Counted from the first letter of the stretch, positions 1 through 10,405 are shown. The stretch is DNA of 64,000 nucleotides from Desulfurivibrio dismutans (GCF_029210385.1 NZ_JARGDQ010000010.1:1-64000); one strand, 5' to 3'. Notes: generated from the letters alone by a model not told the origin. Numbers and translations are program-made.

Positions 1-933
1 ATGCAACGAGCCAAAATAACCATCATCGGCGCCGGCAACGTCGGCGCCACCGCCGCCCACTGGGCCTTGAGCCGTAACCTGGGCGATATCGTGCTGCTGG
101 ACGTCATGGAAGGCATCCCCCAGGGCAAGGCATTGGACCTGCTGCAGTCCGGCCCGGTGGACGGCTTCAGTTGCCGGGTGACCGGCAGCAACGACTACCG
201 CGACTCGGTGGATTCCGACGTGGTGATCATCACCGCCGGCCTGGCCCGTAAGCCGGGGATGAGCCGCGATGACCTGCTGGCCAAGAACGTGGAAATCGTC
301 AAAAGCTGCGCCGAGCAGGCGGCCGCTTTCTCCCCCAACGCGGTGCTGATCGTGGTCACCAACCCCATCGACGCCATGGTTTACACCGCCTACAAGATCT
401 CCGGCTTTCCCCGCCAGCGGGTGATCGGCATGGCGGGAGTCCTGGACTCCGCCCGCTACCGGACCTTCCTGGCCGAGGCCCTGGGGGTGGCGCCGCGCGA
501 CGTCAACGCCATGGTCATGGGGATTCACGGCGACAACATGCTGCCCCTGGTCAGGCTGGCCAACGTGGCCGGGGTGCCGGTGAGCGACCTGCTTGATGCC
601 GAAACCATCGCCAGCATTGTCCATCGCACCCAGCACGGCGGAGCCGAGATCGTCAACCACCTGAAAACCGGCAGCGCCTTCTACACCCCGGGCCTGGCCG
701 CCGTTGAGATGGCCGAGGCGATCGTCACCGACAGCAAGCGGGTAATGCCCTGCGCCGCCTGGTTGGAAGGAGAATTCGGCATCAGCGGCTGCTTTTTGGG
801 AGTACCGGTGGTTTTGGGCAGCGGCGGAGTGGAGCGGATCGTCGAATTTCCCCTGCGGGAAGACGAACGGGCCGCCCTGGCCGAATCGGAAAAAATCGTC
901 CGCGGCCAGATGGCGGCCACCGGGATCGGTTGA
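1..933 (+). CDS. mdh: Malate dehydrogenase
   Basis: Cytosolic NAD-dependent malate/oxaloacetate interconversion. The 310-residue protein has the length of an LDH-like bacterial MDH. The Rossmann motif GAGNVG is at residues 10-15 and the NAD-selecting acidic residue is Asp34. Substrate arginines Arg83 and Arg89 lie in ARKPGMSR, which marks malate rather than lactate specificity. Asn121 (VTNP), Arg152 and catalytic His176 (GIHGDN) follow. The ATG is the first base of the window, so no upstream signal can be judged and a slightly earlier start cannot be excluded. The CofD-like gene follows on the same strand after about 80 bp. Confidence 0.95.
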   Translation: MQRAKITIIGAGNVGATAAHWALSRNLGDIVLLDVMEGIPQGKALDLLQSGPVDGFSCRVTGSNDYRDSVDSDVVIITAGLARKPGMSRDDLLAKNVEIVKSCAEQAAAFSPNAVLIVVTNPIDAMVYTAYKISGFPRQRVIGMAGVLDSARYRTFLAEALGVAPRDVNAMVMGIHGDNMLPLVRLANVAGVPVSDLLDAETIASIVHRTQHGGAEIVNHLKTGSAFYTPGLAAVEMAEAIVTDSKRVMPCAAWLEGEFGISGCFLGVPVVLGSGGVERIVEFPLREDERAALAESEKIVRGQMAATGIG

Positions 934-1013
934 CCGAGGACCGAGGACGCCAGGTAAACCATGTGGTCAGCAAGTTATCAAGGCCGCTGCCCACTGTCTT
1001 TGGCGAGAGGAAC

Positions 1014-3380
1014 ATGATTACCGCGCAATCGACCATAGAACGGCAACTGGCGCAGCTTGCAGCCGCCTCTTTCCATCCCCTGGATTTGATGCCCTATCAG
1101 GACCAGGCGGAAAAGCTGCTGGCCCTGGTCTTGAACGGCCTGCCCACCGCCCCGCCCGAGATCGCCGCTTCCCTGGCGGAACTGGCCGAGTCCCTGCGGC
1201 GGGTACCGTGCGCCGAGGCCAAGGTGCTGGTTTTTGGCGGCGGCACTGGTCTGTCCAATATCATCGGCGGCGACAGCCGTCACCCCGGCTGGCCGGCCGC
1301 GCCATTTACCGGCCTGAAGCAGCTTTTCCCCCGGACCCGGGCAGTGGTCTGCGTCACCGACGACGGTGGCTCCACCGGTGAGTTGCTCAAGGACCTGCCC
1401 CTGATCGCGGTGGGCGACCTGCGCCATGTCCTGCTCTCTTCGGTGAGCAAGGAAAAGCTGCAAAAACAATACGAGCTCACCGAGGACGAGGCCATGGCCA
1501 CGGTGGCCAGGTTGCACCGGCTGTTCAATCATCGCTTCAAACTCCTGCCGGACAGCCCGGAGGCAGTGCTGGCCCAGTGCGGAGTGAAGCTCGCCGAACT
1601 GCCGACCTTCATGGAACGCTCCCTGTACTGGTTGCTGGCGGAAATTTTTAACAATGAACATCTGCATCCCCTGCGGCAGCGGGCCCACTGCCTGGGCAAC
1701 CTGTTGCTGGTGGCCGCCATCTACCAGCAGCCGGCCATGGACCGGCCCGATAATCCGGCGGGACCAGTGACGGCAGAACGGCGACCGGCGGCCCCGGAAG
1801 CCGCCCGGGCGGATGGTGAGGCCTTGGCTGCCGTCGGCAAAGAACCGGCAGCGGTTGAGCCACCGCCAGCGGCCGTCCTGGGTGGCCTGCGGTTCCTGGC
1901 CGATATGCTGGGAGCCCAGCCGGATGCGGTGCTGCCCTGTACTACCACCCCGGCGACATTGAAAATCCGTTACGACAACGGGGTGCTGGTCAGCGGCGAG
2001 AGCAAATCAGCCCAGGCCGGTCGCCGCTGCCCGGTGGACCGGGTTTACGTGGAGTTCTCCCGCCAGCCCGAGGTGCCGCCGGAAGTATTCGCCGCCATTG
2101 CCGAAGCCGACATCATCCTCTTTGCCCCCGGCAGTCTCTTTACCAGCATTATCCCGGTGCTCCAGGTACCCGGCCTGGCGGCGGCGGTGCGAAACAACCG
2201 GCGGGCCCTCAAGGTGTTGCTCTCTAACCTCTGGGTGCAGGCCGGTGAAACCGACCTGGTGGCGGGCGAGGGTGATCGGCGATACCACGTTTCCGATCTG
2301 CTGCGGGCCTATGACCGCAATATCCCGGGCGGTATCGCCGGGCTTTTTCAGCAGACGATGGTGGTGGGCATGCGGGAGATCCCGGGCAGCATCCTGCAGA
2401 ACTACGCCCTCGAGGGCAAGGTGCCCATCTACCTTGACCGGGAACGGGTGCGCCGGCAGGGAGTTGCCCCCATCGAGGCGGCCATCGCCTCCCAGTCCGA
2501 TTTCGATGGCAGCCTGGTGCTGCAGCACGATCCGGCGGCGGTGGCCACGGCGGTGCGGGTGCTGTGGGGCCTGCAACGGGGTAAAAACGATGGCGGCAAG
2601 AAAATGGACGCCGATGAATTAAGCGATGCCAGTACCACAGAATCATACCCCCTGATGCTTAACCCCCGGCGACAAACCCCGGACCACCGCTGGCGGCAAA
2701 TGCGGCAACGGTTGCGCCAACTCAAGCTTGCACCGCAATGGCAGCCGGTGCTGGCGGAAATCCTCTGGCGGCACCGGGACATCCTGCTGGCCCACCTTGA
2801 TTATGTCGCCGGTCTGCAACTGGTGCCGGTGGATCAGTGGCGCCGCTGCCAGGAGTGGGACAACGTCTTTTCCTTCTACGAACCGGGCGACCGAACGATC
2901 CGGGTGCGGGCCGACATCAGCCCCGGCAGTCGCCATTTTGAAATTGCTTTTTTGGTGGCCTTGGGCCAGTCCCTGCTGGGCAACTACGCCGCCGCCAAGG
3001 AAAAGAGCCCGGTGATGGCCGGCAGCCGCCCGGTGGGCTACATCTTTTCCCTGACCATGCAGCCGGACAACGAGCGCCGCAGCTTTTTTACCACCGATGA
3101 ACTGGTAACCTACCTGGAGCTGGCCCGCATGTGTCGGGCCGGCCGGGAACCAACACTCTTCACCCGGGTGGTCAACGGCAACGAGGGTTTCACCCCGCCG
3201 GGTCTGCTTTTCGGCCTCACCTACGCCTGGTACCTGGACAACCGCTTTGCCCCCCACATCGAATACAAGATGTCCATCACCGGTGCCGAAACTTCCGACC
3301 TGGTTCCCGAACAACTCCGCATCTCCGCCCGCCGCCAGGGCCTGATCGAATTCTTCCGCCAGCGGGTGTTCCGGCAGTAG
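1014..3380 (+). CDS. CofD/YvcK-like protein with long C-terminal extension
   Basis: The N-terminal half belongs to the CofD/YvcK superfamily (2-phospho-L-lactate transferase fold; YvcK members are nucleotide-sugar-binding gluconeogenesis/envelope factors). Seen: GGGTG at about residues 75-79, TDDGGSTG at 115-122, then GDLRH, a conserved HCLGN and FAPGSLFTS. An Ala/Pro-rich low-complexity insert of about 45 residues follows HCLGN. From about residue 525 to 788 there is an extension I do not recognise, so the protein is more than twice the usual 300-350 residues. The open frame reaches back to 930, but ATG 1014 follows GAGAGGA at close spacing and is preferred. The enzymatic substrate cannot be assigned. 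It may be cotranscribed with mdh. Confidence 0.8.
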   Translation: MITAQSTIERQLAQLAAASFHPLDLMPYQDQAEKLLALVLNGLPTAPPEIAASLAELAESLRRVPCAEAKVLVFGGGTGLSNIIGGDSRHPGWPAAPFTGLKQLFPRTRAVVCVTDDGGSTGELLKDLPLIAVGDLRHVLLSSVSKEKLQKQYELTEDEAMATVARLHRLFNHRFKLLPDSPEAVLAQCGVKLAELPTFMERSLYWLLAEIFNNEHLHPLRQRAHCLGNLLLVAAIYQQPAMDRPDNPAGPVTAERRPAAPEAARADGEALAAVGKEPAAVEPPPAAVLGGLRFLADMLGAQPDAVLPCTTTPATLKIRYDNGVLVSGESKSAQAGRRCPVDRVYVEFSRQPEVPPEVFAAIAEADIILFAPGSLFTSIIPVLQVPGLAAAVRNNRRALKVLLSNLWVQAGETDLVAGEGDRRYHVSDLLRAYDRNIPGGIAGLFQQTMVVGMREIPGSILQNYALEGKVPIYLDRERVRRQGVAPIEAAIASQSDFDGSLVLQHDPAAVATAVRVLWGLQRGKNDGGKKMDADELSDASTTESYPLMLNPRRQTPDHRWRQMRQRLRQLKLAPQWQPVLAEILWRHRDILLAHLDYVAGLQLVPVDQWRRCQEWDNVFSFYEPGDRTIRVRADISPGSRHFEIAFLVALGQSLLGNYAAAKEKSPVMAGSRPVGYIFSLTMQPDNERRSFFTTDELVTYLELARMCRAGREPTLFTRVVNGNEGFTPPGLLFGLTYAWYLDNRFAPHIEYKMSITGAETSDLVPEQLRISARRQGLIEFFRQRVFRQ

Positions 3381-3555
3381 TCGCCGTCAGAAGATGGTCA
3401 AAGGGTAAACAAAGTCTAGTCGTCTGCCAGAGACCAGCCGGTGGATCTTACAATAACTGCGTTAATCAGTTATTAAGCGTGGCCTGCGACAAGCCTGGCG
3501 CCGGCGGTGCAATTTTACCGGCGGCCGGTAAAGGTGGCCTGAACGATGGCGGGGC

Positions 3556-4227
3556 TTATTTGCCCCGCCGGCAGTCGGGCCAGAGGATGGTGTGGAGTTG
3601 TAACTGCAAACGGGCGGGCAGGGAGTCGGCCAGCAGCCAGGAGGCCAGGTCGGCCGGTGGCAGATGACTGGCCACGGGGGAGAAAATCAGGTGTGGATGT
3701 CCGGTCAGGTGGTGCTGGCTGATGATTTCTTTGGCCCATTCGTAATCGCGGCGGTCGCCGACTACGAACTTGATCTCATCCCGATCAGTGAGGCGGCGGA
3801 AATTATCCTGCTTTAATTGTTCGTTCATGCCGCTGCCGGGGCATTTTACGTCCATGATGCAACGCACCGCCGTCGGCACCCGGGCCAGGGACAGGCTGCC
3901 GTTGGTTTCCAGCAGCACCCGTCGCTGGTCGGCCAGTAAGGCGTCGAACAGCGGGTAAACCCCTTCCTGCTGCAAAGGTTCGCCGCCGGTGATCTCCACC
4001 AGTGGGGCCGGCGATTTTTCCGGTGTCAGTCGGCGGATTTCCGCCAGTACCGCCTTCAGGTCCATTTCCCGCCCCGGCTCTTCGTAGGTGTACCGGGCGT
4101 CACAGTACGAACAGCGCAGGTTGCAGCCGGCCAGGCGGACGAAGATACAGGGGTAGCCGGCCCAGCTTGATTCCCCCTGGATACTGTAGAAAATTTCGCT
4201 GACCTGCAAACTGGTTTGCACAGTCAT
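3556..4227 (-). CDS. queE: 7-carboxy-7-deazaguanine synthase
   Basis: Radical SAM enzyme converting 6-carboxytetrahydropterin to 7-carboxy-7-deazaguanine in queuosine/preQ0 synthesis. The protein has 223 residues. The FeS motif CNLRCSYC (CxxxCxxC) lies near residue 35, after the typical FYSIQGES opening and before the ITGGEPLQQ SAM-binding segment. The ATG at 4227 shares one base with the TGA of queD (TGATG), so translation is probably coupled. The frame continues upstream inside queD, but that part has no homology to the family. Confidence 0.93.
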   Translation of the reverse strand: MTVQTSLQVSEIFYSIQGESSWAGYPCIFVRLAGCNLRCSYCDARYTYEEPGREMDLKAVLAEIRRLTPEKSPAPLVEITGGEPLQQEGVYPLFDALLADQRRVLLETNGSLSLARVPTAVRCIMDVKCPGSGMNEQLKQDNFRRLTDRDEIKFVVGDRRDYEWAKEIISQHHLTGHPHLIFSPVASHLPPADLASWLLADSLPARLQLQLHTILWPDCRRGK

Positions 4228-4598
4228 CAGTCTTCCGAATAACTGACCCCGCAGGCGTCGGTTTCCAGTACCGTGACTTTGTGGGGGCGGTAGCGTTCGC
4301 TGCTGAGGCTTTTTTTCAATTCGGCGAAGATATGCCGGGCGATGTTTTCCGAAGAGGGGTTGTCCCGCTGGAAGGCCGGATGCTCGTTGAGATCCCGATG
4401 GTCCAAGTCGTCGGTGATCACCTTCAGGGCCGCTTTGAGGTCGCGGAAATCCAGGGCCATGCCCAGCTCGTCCAGCTCGTCGGCCCGCATGGTGACCTTG
4501 ACCTTCCAGTTGTGGCCGTGGGGTTTTTCGCAATTGCCGGGGTAATTGCGCAGATGATGCCCGGAGGAAAAATGGGTGGTGGTAAACACTTCGTACAT
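4227..4598 (-). CDS. queD: 6-carboxytetrahydropterin synthase
   Basis: Converts dihydroneopterin triphosphate to 6-carboxytetrahydropterin, the step before QueE. The 123-residue protein has zinc-binding histidines in HFSSGHH and in the GNCEKPHGHNW segment, which also carries the catalytic cysteine. The C-terminal VLETDACG segment is typical. The frame opens with GTG at 4607, but ATG 4598 has AAGGAG eight bases upstream and is the likely start. First gene of a two-gene queD-queE operon transcribed away from the DUF1015 gene. No preQ1-like aptamer was recognised upstream. Confidence 0.93.
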   Translation of the reverse strand: MYEVFTTTHFSSGHHLRNYPGNCEKPHGHNWKVKVTMRADELDELGMALDFRDLKAALKVITDDLDHRDLNEHPAFQRDNPSSENIARHIFAELKKSLSSERYRPHKVTVLETDACGVSYSED

Positions 4599-4929
4599 AA
4601 AGATCACTCCTTTTTCAGTAACCGTTCACCAGGAGTATTAAATACTGGTTTAACGGGCCGTAACCGTTCAGCAGTACCGCAGGTTCGGGCAAGCAGACAG
4701 GCGCCGCGTACCCCCTGTACGTAAGCCTGGCTGATCGCCCGAAGATGCGGTGCTGCTGAATGGTTACCCTTTTTCACCAAAGACCGCTTGCAAGGCGGCG
4801 GATTTTTGAATATGAATGGCTCTTCCTTTTTCGTCGACAGTTTTTATATAACCCAAGTCGATCGGAAAATACAGCAACAACCGGCACCACGATTTACCAG
4901 CATAACTTATTTGTCAAGGAGCAGTTGAG
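4599..4929. other. Divergent intergenic region queD / DUF1015 gene
   Basis: A 331-bp gene-free stretch between divergent genes. It contains palindromic element A (4660-4767), a solo copy of the element end (GTAACCGTTCA at about 4619-4629), and an AT-rich inverted repeat around AGTATTAAATACT at about 4634-4646, close to queD. The part nearest the DUF1015 gene is AT-rich, with TATATAA near 4845-4852. Promoters for both directions must lie here, but I see no convincing -35/-10 pair. Confidence 0.5.
4660..4767. repeat. Palindromic intergenic element, copy A (full)
   Basis: 108-bp imperfect palindrome with outer arms GTAACCGTTCAGCAG / CTGCTGAATGGTTAC. Inner arms are CCGCAGGTTCGGGC / GCCCGAAGATGCGG, and the centre is near GTACCCCCTGTAC. 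It is nearly identical to copy B at 6292-6399 in the same orientation. Copies C and D are the reverse complement. Unlike the others it lies in a divergent promoter region rather than at a gene 3' end. It has no ORF, transposase or flanking duplication that I can see. Confidence 0.85.
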
Positions 4930-6291
4930 ATGGCCGTAATCGTCCCCTTTCGCGCCGTGCGCTACAATCCGGAAAAAATCTCCAACATCGAGGAGGTGGT
5001 CAGCCCGCCCTACGATGTGATCGACGCCGGCGGTCAGGCGGCCCTGCTGGAACGCAACCCCTACAACATGATCCGCCTTGATTTGAGCAAAAACGTCAAG
5101 GGCGAGGGCATGACCGAACAGCGTTATGCCGGCGCCGCCGAGCTTTTCCGGCAGTGGCAGCGCCAGGCGGTGTTGCTCAGGGAGGAGCGACCGGCGTTTT
5201 ATATCTACGAGGTGGACTATCGCCGCCCCGACGGCCGTACCCTCACCCGGCGCGGTTTCTTAAGCCGGGTGCAGTTGGCCGAATTTGCCGAAGGGGTGGT
5301 CAAACCCCATGAAAAAACCTTTGCCGGGGTGACCTCGGATCGTTTGCGCCTGCTGGACACCTGCCAGGCCCAGTTTAGCCCCATTTTCTCCCTTTATTCC
5401 GACCCGGCCGGCGAGATCATGCAACTGCTGGCCCGGGGCAGCACCGAACCGCCGCTGTATAGTGTGCCGGACCATAACGGCTGCGAACACCGGCTGCGGC
5501 TGGTCACCGACCCGGCGGTACTGCAGGCGGTGGGGGAAAAATTCCAGGACAAGGCGCTGTACATCGCCGACGGCCACCATCGCTACACCACCGCCCTGCA
5601 GTACCGGGCCCTGGTGCGGGAGCGGCGGGGCCAACTTGATCCGGCCGATGCGGCCAATCACACCATGATGTATCTTTGCGGCATGGAGGATCCGGGTCTG
5701 AGCGTACTGCCCACCCATCGCCTGCTGCGTCTGCCGGGTTACAAAACCAGCACCGATTTGCTGAATGCCCTGCAGGACTATTTCGAGGTAATGGAAATCA
5801 GCAACGGCGGCCGGGAAAGCCTGCTTGATGAAACCCTGGCCCGGATGGCGGAAGGGGAGGGCGGCAACACCTGTTTCGGCTTTTATCACCCCGGCGAGGA
5901 CCGCAGCTTCCTGCTGACCCTGAAGGACGGGGTGATGGACCGGGAGGCGGCCCACCAGCCCCCGGCTCTGCGTGATCTGGATGTGGTGGTGCTTTCCGAC
6001 CTGATCATTGACCGTCTGCCGGATCTGGACAAAAGCCGCTGCGTGCAGGGTGAGCTCATCGATTACTACAGCAACGCCGCCGAGGCCCTGGACGTGGCGG
6101 TCAAGGAAGCCGTCCTCGCCGCCGAAGCCGGCGGCCGGACGGAAGCCACCCCGGTGCTGTTCCTGATGAACCCCACCAAAGTGGACCAGGTCCGCCGGGT
6201 GGCCGACGAAAACCTGGTGATGCCCCACAAGTCCACCTTCTTCTACCCCAAAGTTCTCACCGGCCTGGCCATCAACCCCCTTTCCGACTAG
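4930..6291 (+). CDS. DUF1015 family protein
   Basis: 453 residues, full length for DUF1015 (occasionally annotated SerC-like), a conserved bacterial/archaeal family of unproven function. Family hallmarks seen are the N-terminal VVSPPYDVI segment, KPHEKT near residue 125, the ADGHHRYTTAL box near residue 217, and PTHRLL. ATG 4930 follows AAGGAG with ten bases between. The stop codon abuts palindromic element B. Apparently monocistronic. No function is assigned. Confidence 0.85.
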   Translation: MAVIVPFRAVRYNPEKISNIEEVVSPPYDVIDAGGQAALLERNPYNMIRLDLSKNVKGEGMTEQRYAGAAELFRQWQRQAVLLREERPAFYIYEVDYRRPDGRTLTRRGFLSRVQLAEFAEGVVKPHEKTFAGVTSDRLRLLDTCQAQFSPIFSLYSDPAGEIMQLLARGSTEPPLYSVPDHNGCEHRLRLVTDPAVLQAVGEKFQDKALYIADGHHRYTTALQYRALVRERRGQLDPADAANHTMMYLCGMEDPGLSVLPTHRLLRLPGYKTSTDLLNALQDYFEVMEISNGGRESLLDETLARMAEGEGGNTCFGFYHPGEDRSFLLTLKDGVMDREAAHQPPALRDLDVVVLSDLIIDRLPDLDKSRCVQGELIDYYSNAAEALDVAVKEAVLAAEAGGRTEATPVLFLMNPTKVDQVRRVADENLVMPHKSTFFYPKVLTGLAINPLSD

Positions 6292-7755
<1,464 letters not shown>

Positions 7756-8073
7756 ATGAAAAAAGCGTTAGGTTTGGCGTGTGGACTGCTGCTGCTGTTT
7801 GCTGCCGGTTGTGCTACCAATCAGGTTGATGCCGTTGACGAGGCCCGGTTTAACCAACTGGAAACCAGGGTTGATACACTGGAGAGCCAGATTAAAGGTT
7901 TGACCGGTAACACCGAGTCGATGAAGGCCGAAATGCGGGAGTTGTGGGATATTGCCGAAAAGGCTAGGGAATGTGCCGCCAATTCACGGGCAATTGCCGA
8001 GGATGCGGCCGACAAGGCGGAAAAATGCCTGGAGAGACAGGAAAAAGCCTTTGAGTTGCAGCAGATGAAGTAG
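7756..8073 (+). CDS. Lpp-like (Braun-type) alanine-zipper lipoprotein
   Basis: 105-residue small lipoprotein with lipobox FAAGC (Cys19), then an alpha-helical heptad region (residues 25-100) rich in Ala, Leu and charged residues. The last residue is lysine (QQMK), as in Braun lipoprotein, whose C-terminal Lys is joined to peptidoglycan. Two extra cysteines (Cys73, Cys91) in the coil are unusual for an Lpp. GGAGGTGAAAGTT precedes ATG 7756; the frame opens earlier but without a ribosome site. It faces an L,D-transpeptidase gene, the enzyme class that makes this linkage. Assignment rests on architecture, not close sequence identity. Confidence 0.75.
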   Translation: MKKALGLACGLLLLFAAGCATNQVDAVDEARFNQLETRVDTLESQIKGLTGNTESMKAEMRELWDIAEKARECAANSRAIAEDAADKAEKCLERQEKAFELQQMK

Positions 8074-8099
8074 TCTTAGTTGTTTTTGTGTCAACATTG

Positions 8100-8139
8100 G
8101 GGCGATCTGCCGGTAACATCAGGTAGATCGCCCTTTTTT
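8100..8139 (+). terminator. Rho-independent terminator after lpp-like gene
   Basis: GGGCGATCTGCC (8100-8111) pairs with GGTAGATCGCCC (8122-8133) through a 10-nt loop with one G-T wobble, followed by six T. It sits 26 bp past the lpp-like stop and before the convergent L,D-transpeptidase. Confidence 0.9.
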
Positions 8140-8161
8140 ATGCCGTGGTGTTTTGCCAGTG

Positions 8162-9217
8162 TTATTTTGCCAACCGGCCGATGGGTACGGGAATTCCTCT
8201 GCCCTGCCTGGCGACTTCAGCCACCTTGCCGCTCTCAACCTGGTTCAGCCATCCTTTCTTGCTCAGCATTTGTTCCGCTTCCTGCCAGTAATCCCGCCAG
8301 TTTTTGCCATCGTACCGGTCATGGTGAATTTCAAGGAAAATTTGTTCATCCTGGCGGCCGATTTTCACCGGCTGATGAATGATTTTCATCGGTGTACCGA
8401 TAGCCGCCATGCGGAACAGCACTGGAATATCCTCAGGATAAAGCCGGGCACAGCCCAGGGTTGCTCGTCGGCCGATGGACCAGGGCCGGTTGGTGCCATG
8501 GATAAAATAGCTGCCGCCGGAAAGCTGCAGGGCATAAGCTCCCATGGGGTTGTTGGGGCCGGGAGGTATGATGGCCGGCAAGTGGGGGCGCTGTTCCCGG
8601 ACTGATGGCGGTACCGTCCAACTGGGATCGGTCAACTTCCGGGTGATGGTGAAATCTCCCAGCGGGGTACCGCGGTCGGCGGTGCCGATGCCCACGGGGA
8701 AGGAAATCACCAGCCGGTCATTGGTCAGGGTATAGAAATAATACAACCGCTTTTCCGGGAGATTAAGTACCATGCCATGTTCATATGGTGTTTGCGGCAG
8801 CACCCGGGCGGTGGGCAGCATCACCGGAGCGCCATCCCCCGGCAGGAAAGGGTCCAGTTCCGGGTTGATCCTGGTGACCTCGCGGTAGCCCAGGCCGTGG
8901 TCCCGGGCGATTTCCAGCAGTGATTCGCGGCCTTGTACCCGGTGTTCCCGCATTTGTCCCACCACCGTCCAGCGTTCCGGGTCATAGGACTGGCTGGTAG
9001 CGGCTGAAAGAATGGGCGATGGTAAGTCTTCCCGCATCGCCGTTTCGCCGGCCGCCCCCGTTGATGCTTCGTGATCGCCTGGATCACCTCCCGCTGCTTC
9101 GGATTGAAACCCGTAATCAACTGCGGCTGAGGCGTTCAGCGGCCGGTTGAAGTCGGCACAGGCGACGGATGCGAAGCATAACAATAAACAGCTGATGGTG
9201 TGTGATAAGCGAAGCAT
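8162..9217 (-). CDS. L,D-transpeptidase with LysM-like domain (ErfK/YbiS/YcfS type)
   Basis: 351-residue exported enzyme. An N-terminal signal peptide ends near Ala19-Cys20. A variable linker follows, then a LysM-like segment (about 91-135, HRVQGRESLLEIARDHGL) and the YkuD catalytic domain (about 147-285). His240 (FIHGTN) and catalytic Cys256 in ATLGCARLYPED are present, so it looks active; the usual Ser in SxGC is Thr. Family members cross-link peptidoglycan 3-3 or attach Lpp to it; an attachment role is inferred from the neighbouring lipoprotein. It lies 16 bp after the epimerase gene on the same strand. No strong Shine-Dalgarno is visible at ATG 9217. Confidence 0.9.
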   Translation of the reverse strand: MLRLSHTISCLLLCFASVACADFNRPLNASAAVDYGFQSEAAGGDPGDHEASTGAAGETAMREDLPSPILSAATSQSYDPERWTVVGQMREHRVQGRESLLEIARDHGLGYREVTRINPELDPFLPGDGAPVMLPTARVLPQTPYEHGMVLNLPEKRLYYFYTLTNDRLVISFPVGIGTADRGTPLGDFTITRKLTDPSWTVPPSVREQRPHLPAIIPPGPNNPMGAYALQLSGGSYFIHGTNRPWSIGRRATLGCARLYPEDIPVLFRMAAIGTPMKIIHQPVKIGRQDEQIFLEIHHDRYDGKNWRDYWQEAEQMLSKKGWLNQVESGKVAEVARQGRGIPVPIGRLAK

Positions 9218-9233
9218 TGTTTTTTAACTTTTT

Positions 9234-10142
9234 CTACGATCGGGATAGCAGTTCAGTAAAGGCTTGGTCGATTTCCGGAAACCGGAAGACAAAACCATGT
9301 TGTTGTAAAACCTCCGGGATTACTCTGGTACCGCTCAGCAGAGCCGTGCTCATCTCACCCATCATCAGGCGCAGGATGAATCCCGGCACCGCCAACAGGG
9401 TGGGGCGCTTTAACGCCCGCCCCAGGGCTTTGGTGAACTCGGCGTTGCTGATGACTTGCGGGGCGGCGCAATTGACCGGGCCGGCAATTTCCCGGTGGTG
9501 ACAGAGAAAAGCAAAAATCGCGGTCAGATCATCCAGGTGGATCCAGGGAAAGGGCTGCTGGCCGCTGCCCATTCGGCCGCCCAGGCCCAGGCGAAAAGGG
9601 GGGAGCATTTGATTCAGAGCGCCGCCGACCCGGCCCAGCACCACTGCCAGCCTGGCGATTGCCACCCGATGGCCGTGCTCGGCGGCTTTCATGGCCTCAT
9701 GCTCCCAGGCCGTACATACTTGGGCGAGAAAGTCATTGCCCGGCGGGGCTTTTTCCGTTTTCGGCCGGTCATCGTGGCTGCCGTAGTAGCCGGCGGCGCT
9801 GGTGTTGATCAGGGTCATGGGGGTGGGAGAGCTCTGCATGGCCGCCACCAGATTTCGGGTGGAGAGAACCCGGCTGTCCATGATCTGTTGCTTGACCTTG
9901 GCCGTCCAGCGGGTAAAAACGCTGGCGCCGGTAAGATTGATGATCACCTCGGCGCTTGCCGCTTCTTCCTGCCATTTGCCCGGCCGGGTCGGGTCGCCTG
10001 CCACCACCTTGATCGGCGCCGGCAGGCGGTCTGCCCGGTCCGGGTGACGGACCAGCACCCGCAACTGGTGATTTTCCTGCAACAGGCGAGGAATCAGGGC
10101 GCTGCCGACAAAGCCGGTGGCGCCGGCTAAAAAGATTTTCAT
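9234..10142 (-). CDS. TIGR01777-family NAD(P)-dependent epimerase (YfcH-like)
   Basis: 302-residue extended short-chain dehydrogenase/reductase-like protein. GATGFVGSAL at residues 7-16 is the dinucleotide loop. NLTGASVFTRWT and the SRVLSTRNLV helix are signatures of the TIGR01777/SulA-like group. The catalytic region reads NTSAAGYYG, with YYG in place of the classic YxxxK. The C-terminal DUF1731-like tail (LLAVPGFILRLMMGEMSTALLSGTRVIPEVL) is complete. Physiological substrate unknown. Probably first gene of an operon with the L,D-transpeptidase. Confidence 0.9.
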   Translation of the reverse strand: MKIFLAGATGFVGSALIPRLLQENHQLRVLVRHPDRADRLPAPIKVVAGDPTRPGKWQEEAASAEVIINLTGASVFTRWTAKVKQQIMDSRVLSTRNLVAAMQSSPTPMTLINTSAAGYYGSHDDRPKTEKAPPGNDFLAQVCTAWEHEAMKAAEHGHRVAIARLAVVLGRVGGALNQMLPPFRLGLGGRMGSGQQPFPWIHLDDLTAIFAFLCHHREIAGPVNCAAPQVISNAEFTKALGRALKRPTLLAVPGFILRLMMGEMSTALLSGTRVIPEVLQQHGFVFRFPEIDQAFTELLSRS

Positions 10143-10217
10143 GGTGCAACCTCCGGAAAAACGGTCATGCCGGTAATGGGTGTTGCTGGCCGCCCGCTGG
10201 CGGTTTTACGTCTTAGC

Positions 10218-10247
10218 ATTCTAGCGGCACCAAGTTCCGACGGTCAA
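10218..10247 (-). promoter_or_regulatory. Sigma-70 type promoter for the epimerase/L,D-transpeptidase operon
   Basis: On the minus strand TTGACC (10242-10247), 18-bp spacer, TAGAAT (10218-10223). The predicted start lies about 70 bases upstream of the epimerase ATG. Confidence 0.6.
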
Positions 10248-10275
10248 GCACAGGGGAGTGGCAAGGGGGAAAAAG

Positions 10276-10306
10276 AAAGGGTTACGCGGGGGCGCAACCC
10301 TTTTTT
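10276..10306 (-). terminator. Bidirectional terminator hairpin beyond tRNA-Gln
   Basis: AAAGGGTT-A-CGC / GCG-C-AACCCTTT around a GGGG loop. There is a T run on the plus side and CTTTCTTTTT on the minus side, four bases past the CCA end of tRNA-Gln. Confidence 0.75.
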
Positions 10307-10309
10307 ATT

Positions 10310-10383
10310 TGGCTGGGGGATAGGGATTCGAACCCCAACAGGCAGAGTCAGAGTCTGCAGTCCTACCATTAGACGATCCCCCA
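10310..10383 (-). tRNA. tRNA-Gln (CUG anticodon)
   Basis: 74 nt including an encoded CCA. The acceptor TGGGGGA / TCCCCCA pairs fully, including the U1-A72 pair typical of tRNA-Gln. The anticodon stem GCAGA/TCTGC encloses loop CTCTGAC, giving anticodon CTG. The T arm TGGGG-TTCGAAT-CCCTA carries one G-T pair. The discriminator is G. It reads CAG codons. It has its own promoter (10406-10434) and a terminator immediately after. Confidence 0.97.
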
Positions 10384-10405
10384 ATATCGCGAACGGGAAA
10401 CGGTA

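Noticed and set aside
4599-4660. preQ1 riboswitch upstream of queD
   Set aside because: No pseudoknot-like C-rich/A-rich aptamer consensus; only an AT-rich inverted repeat is seen.
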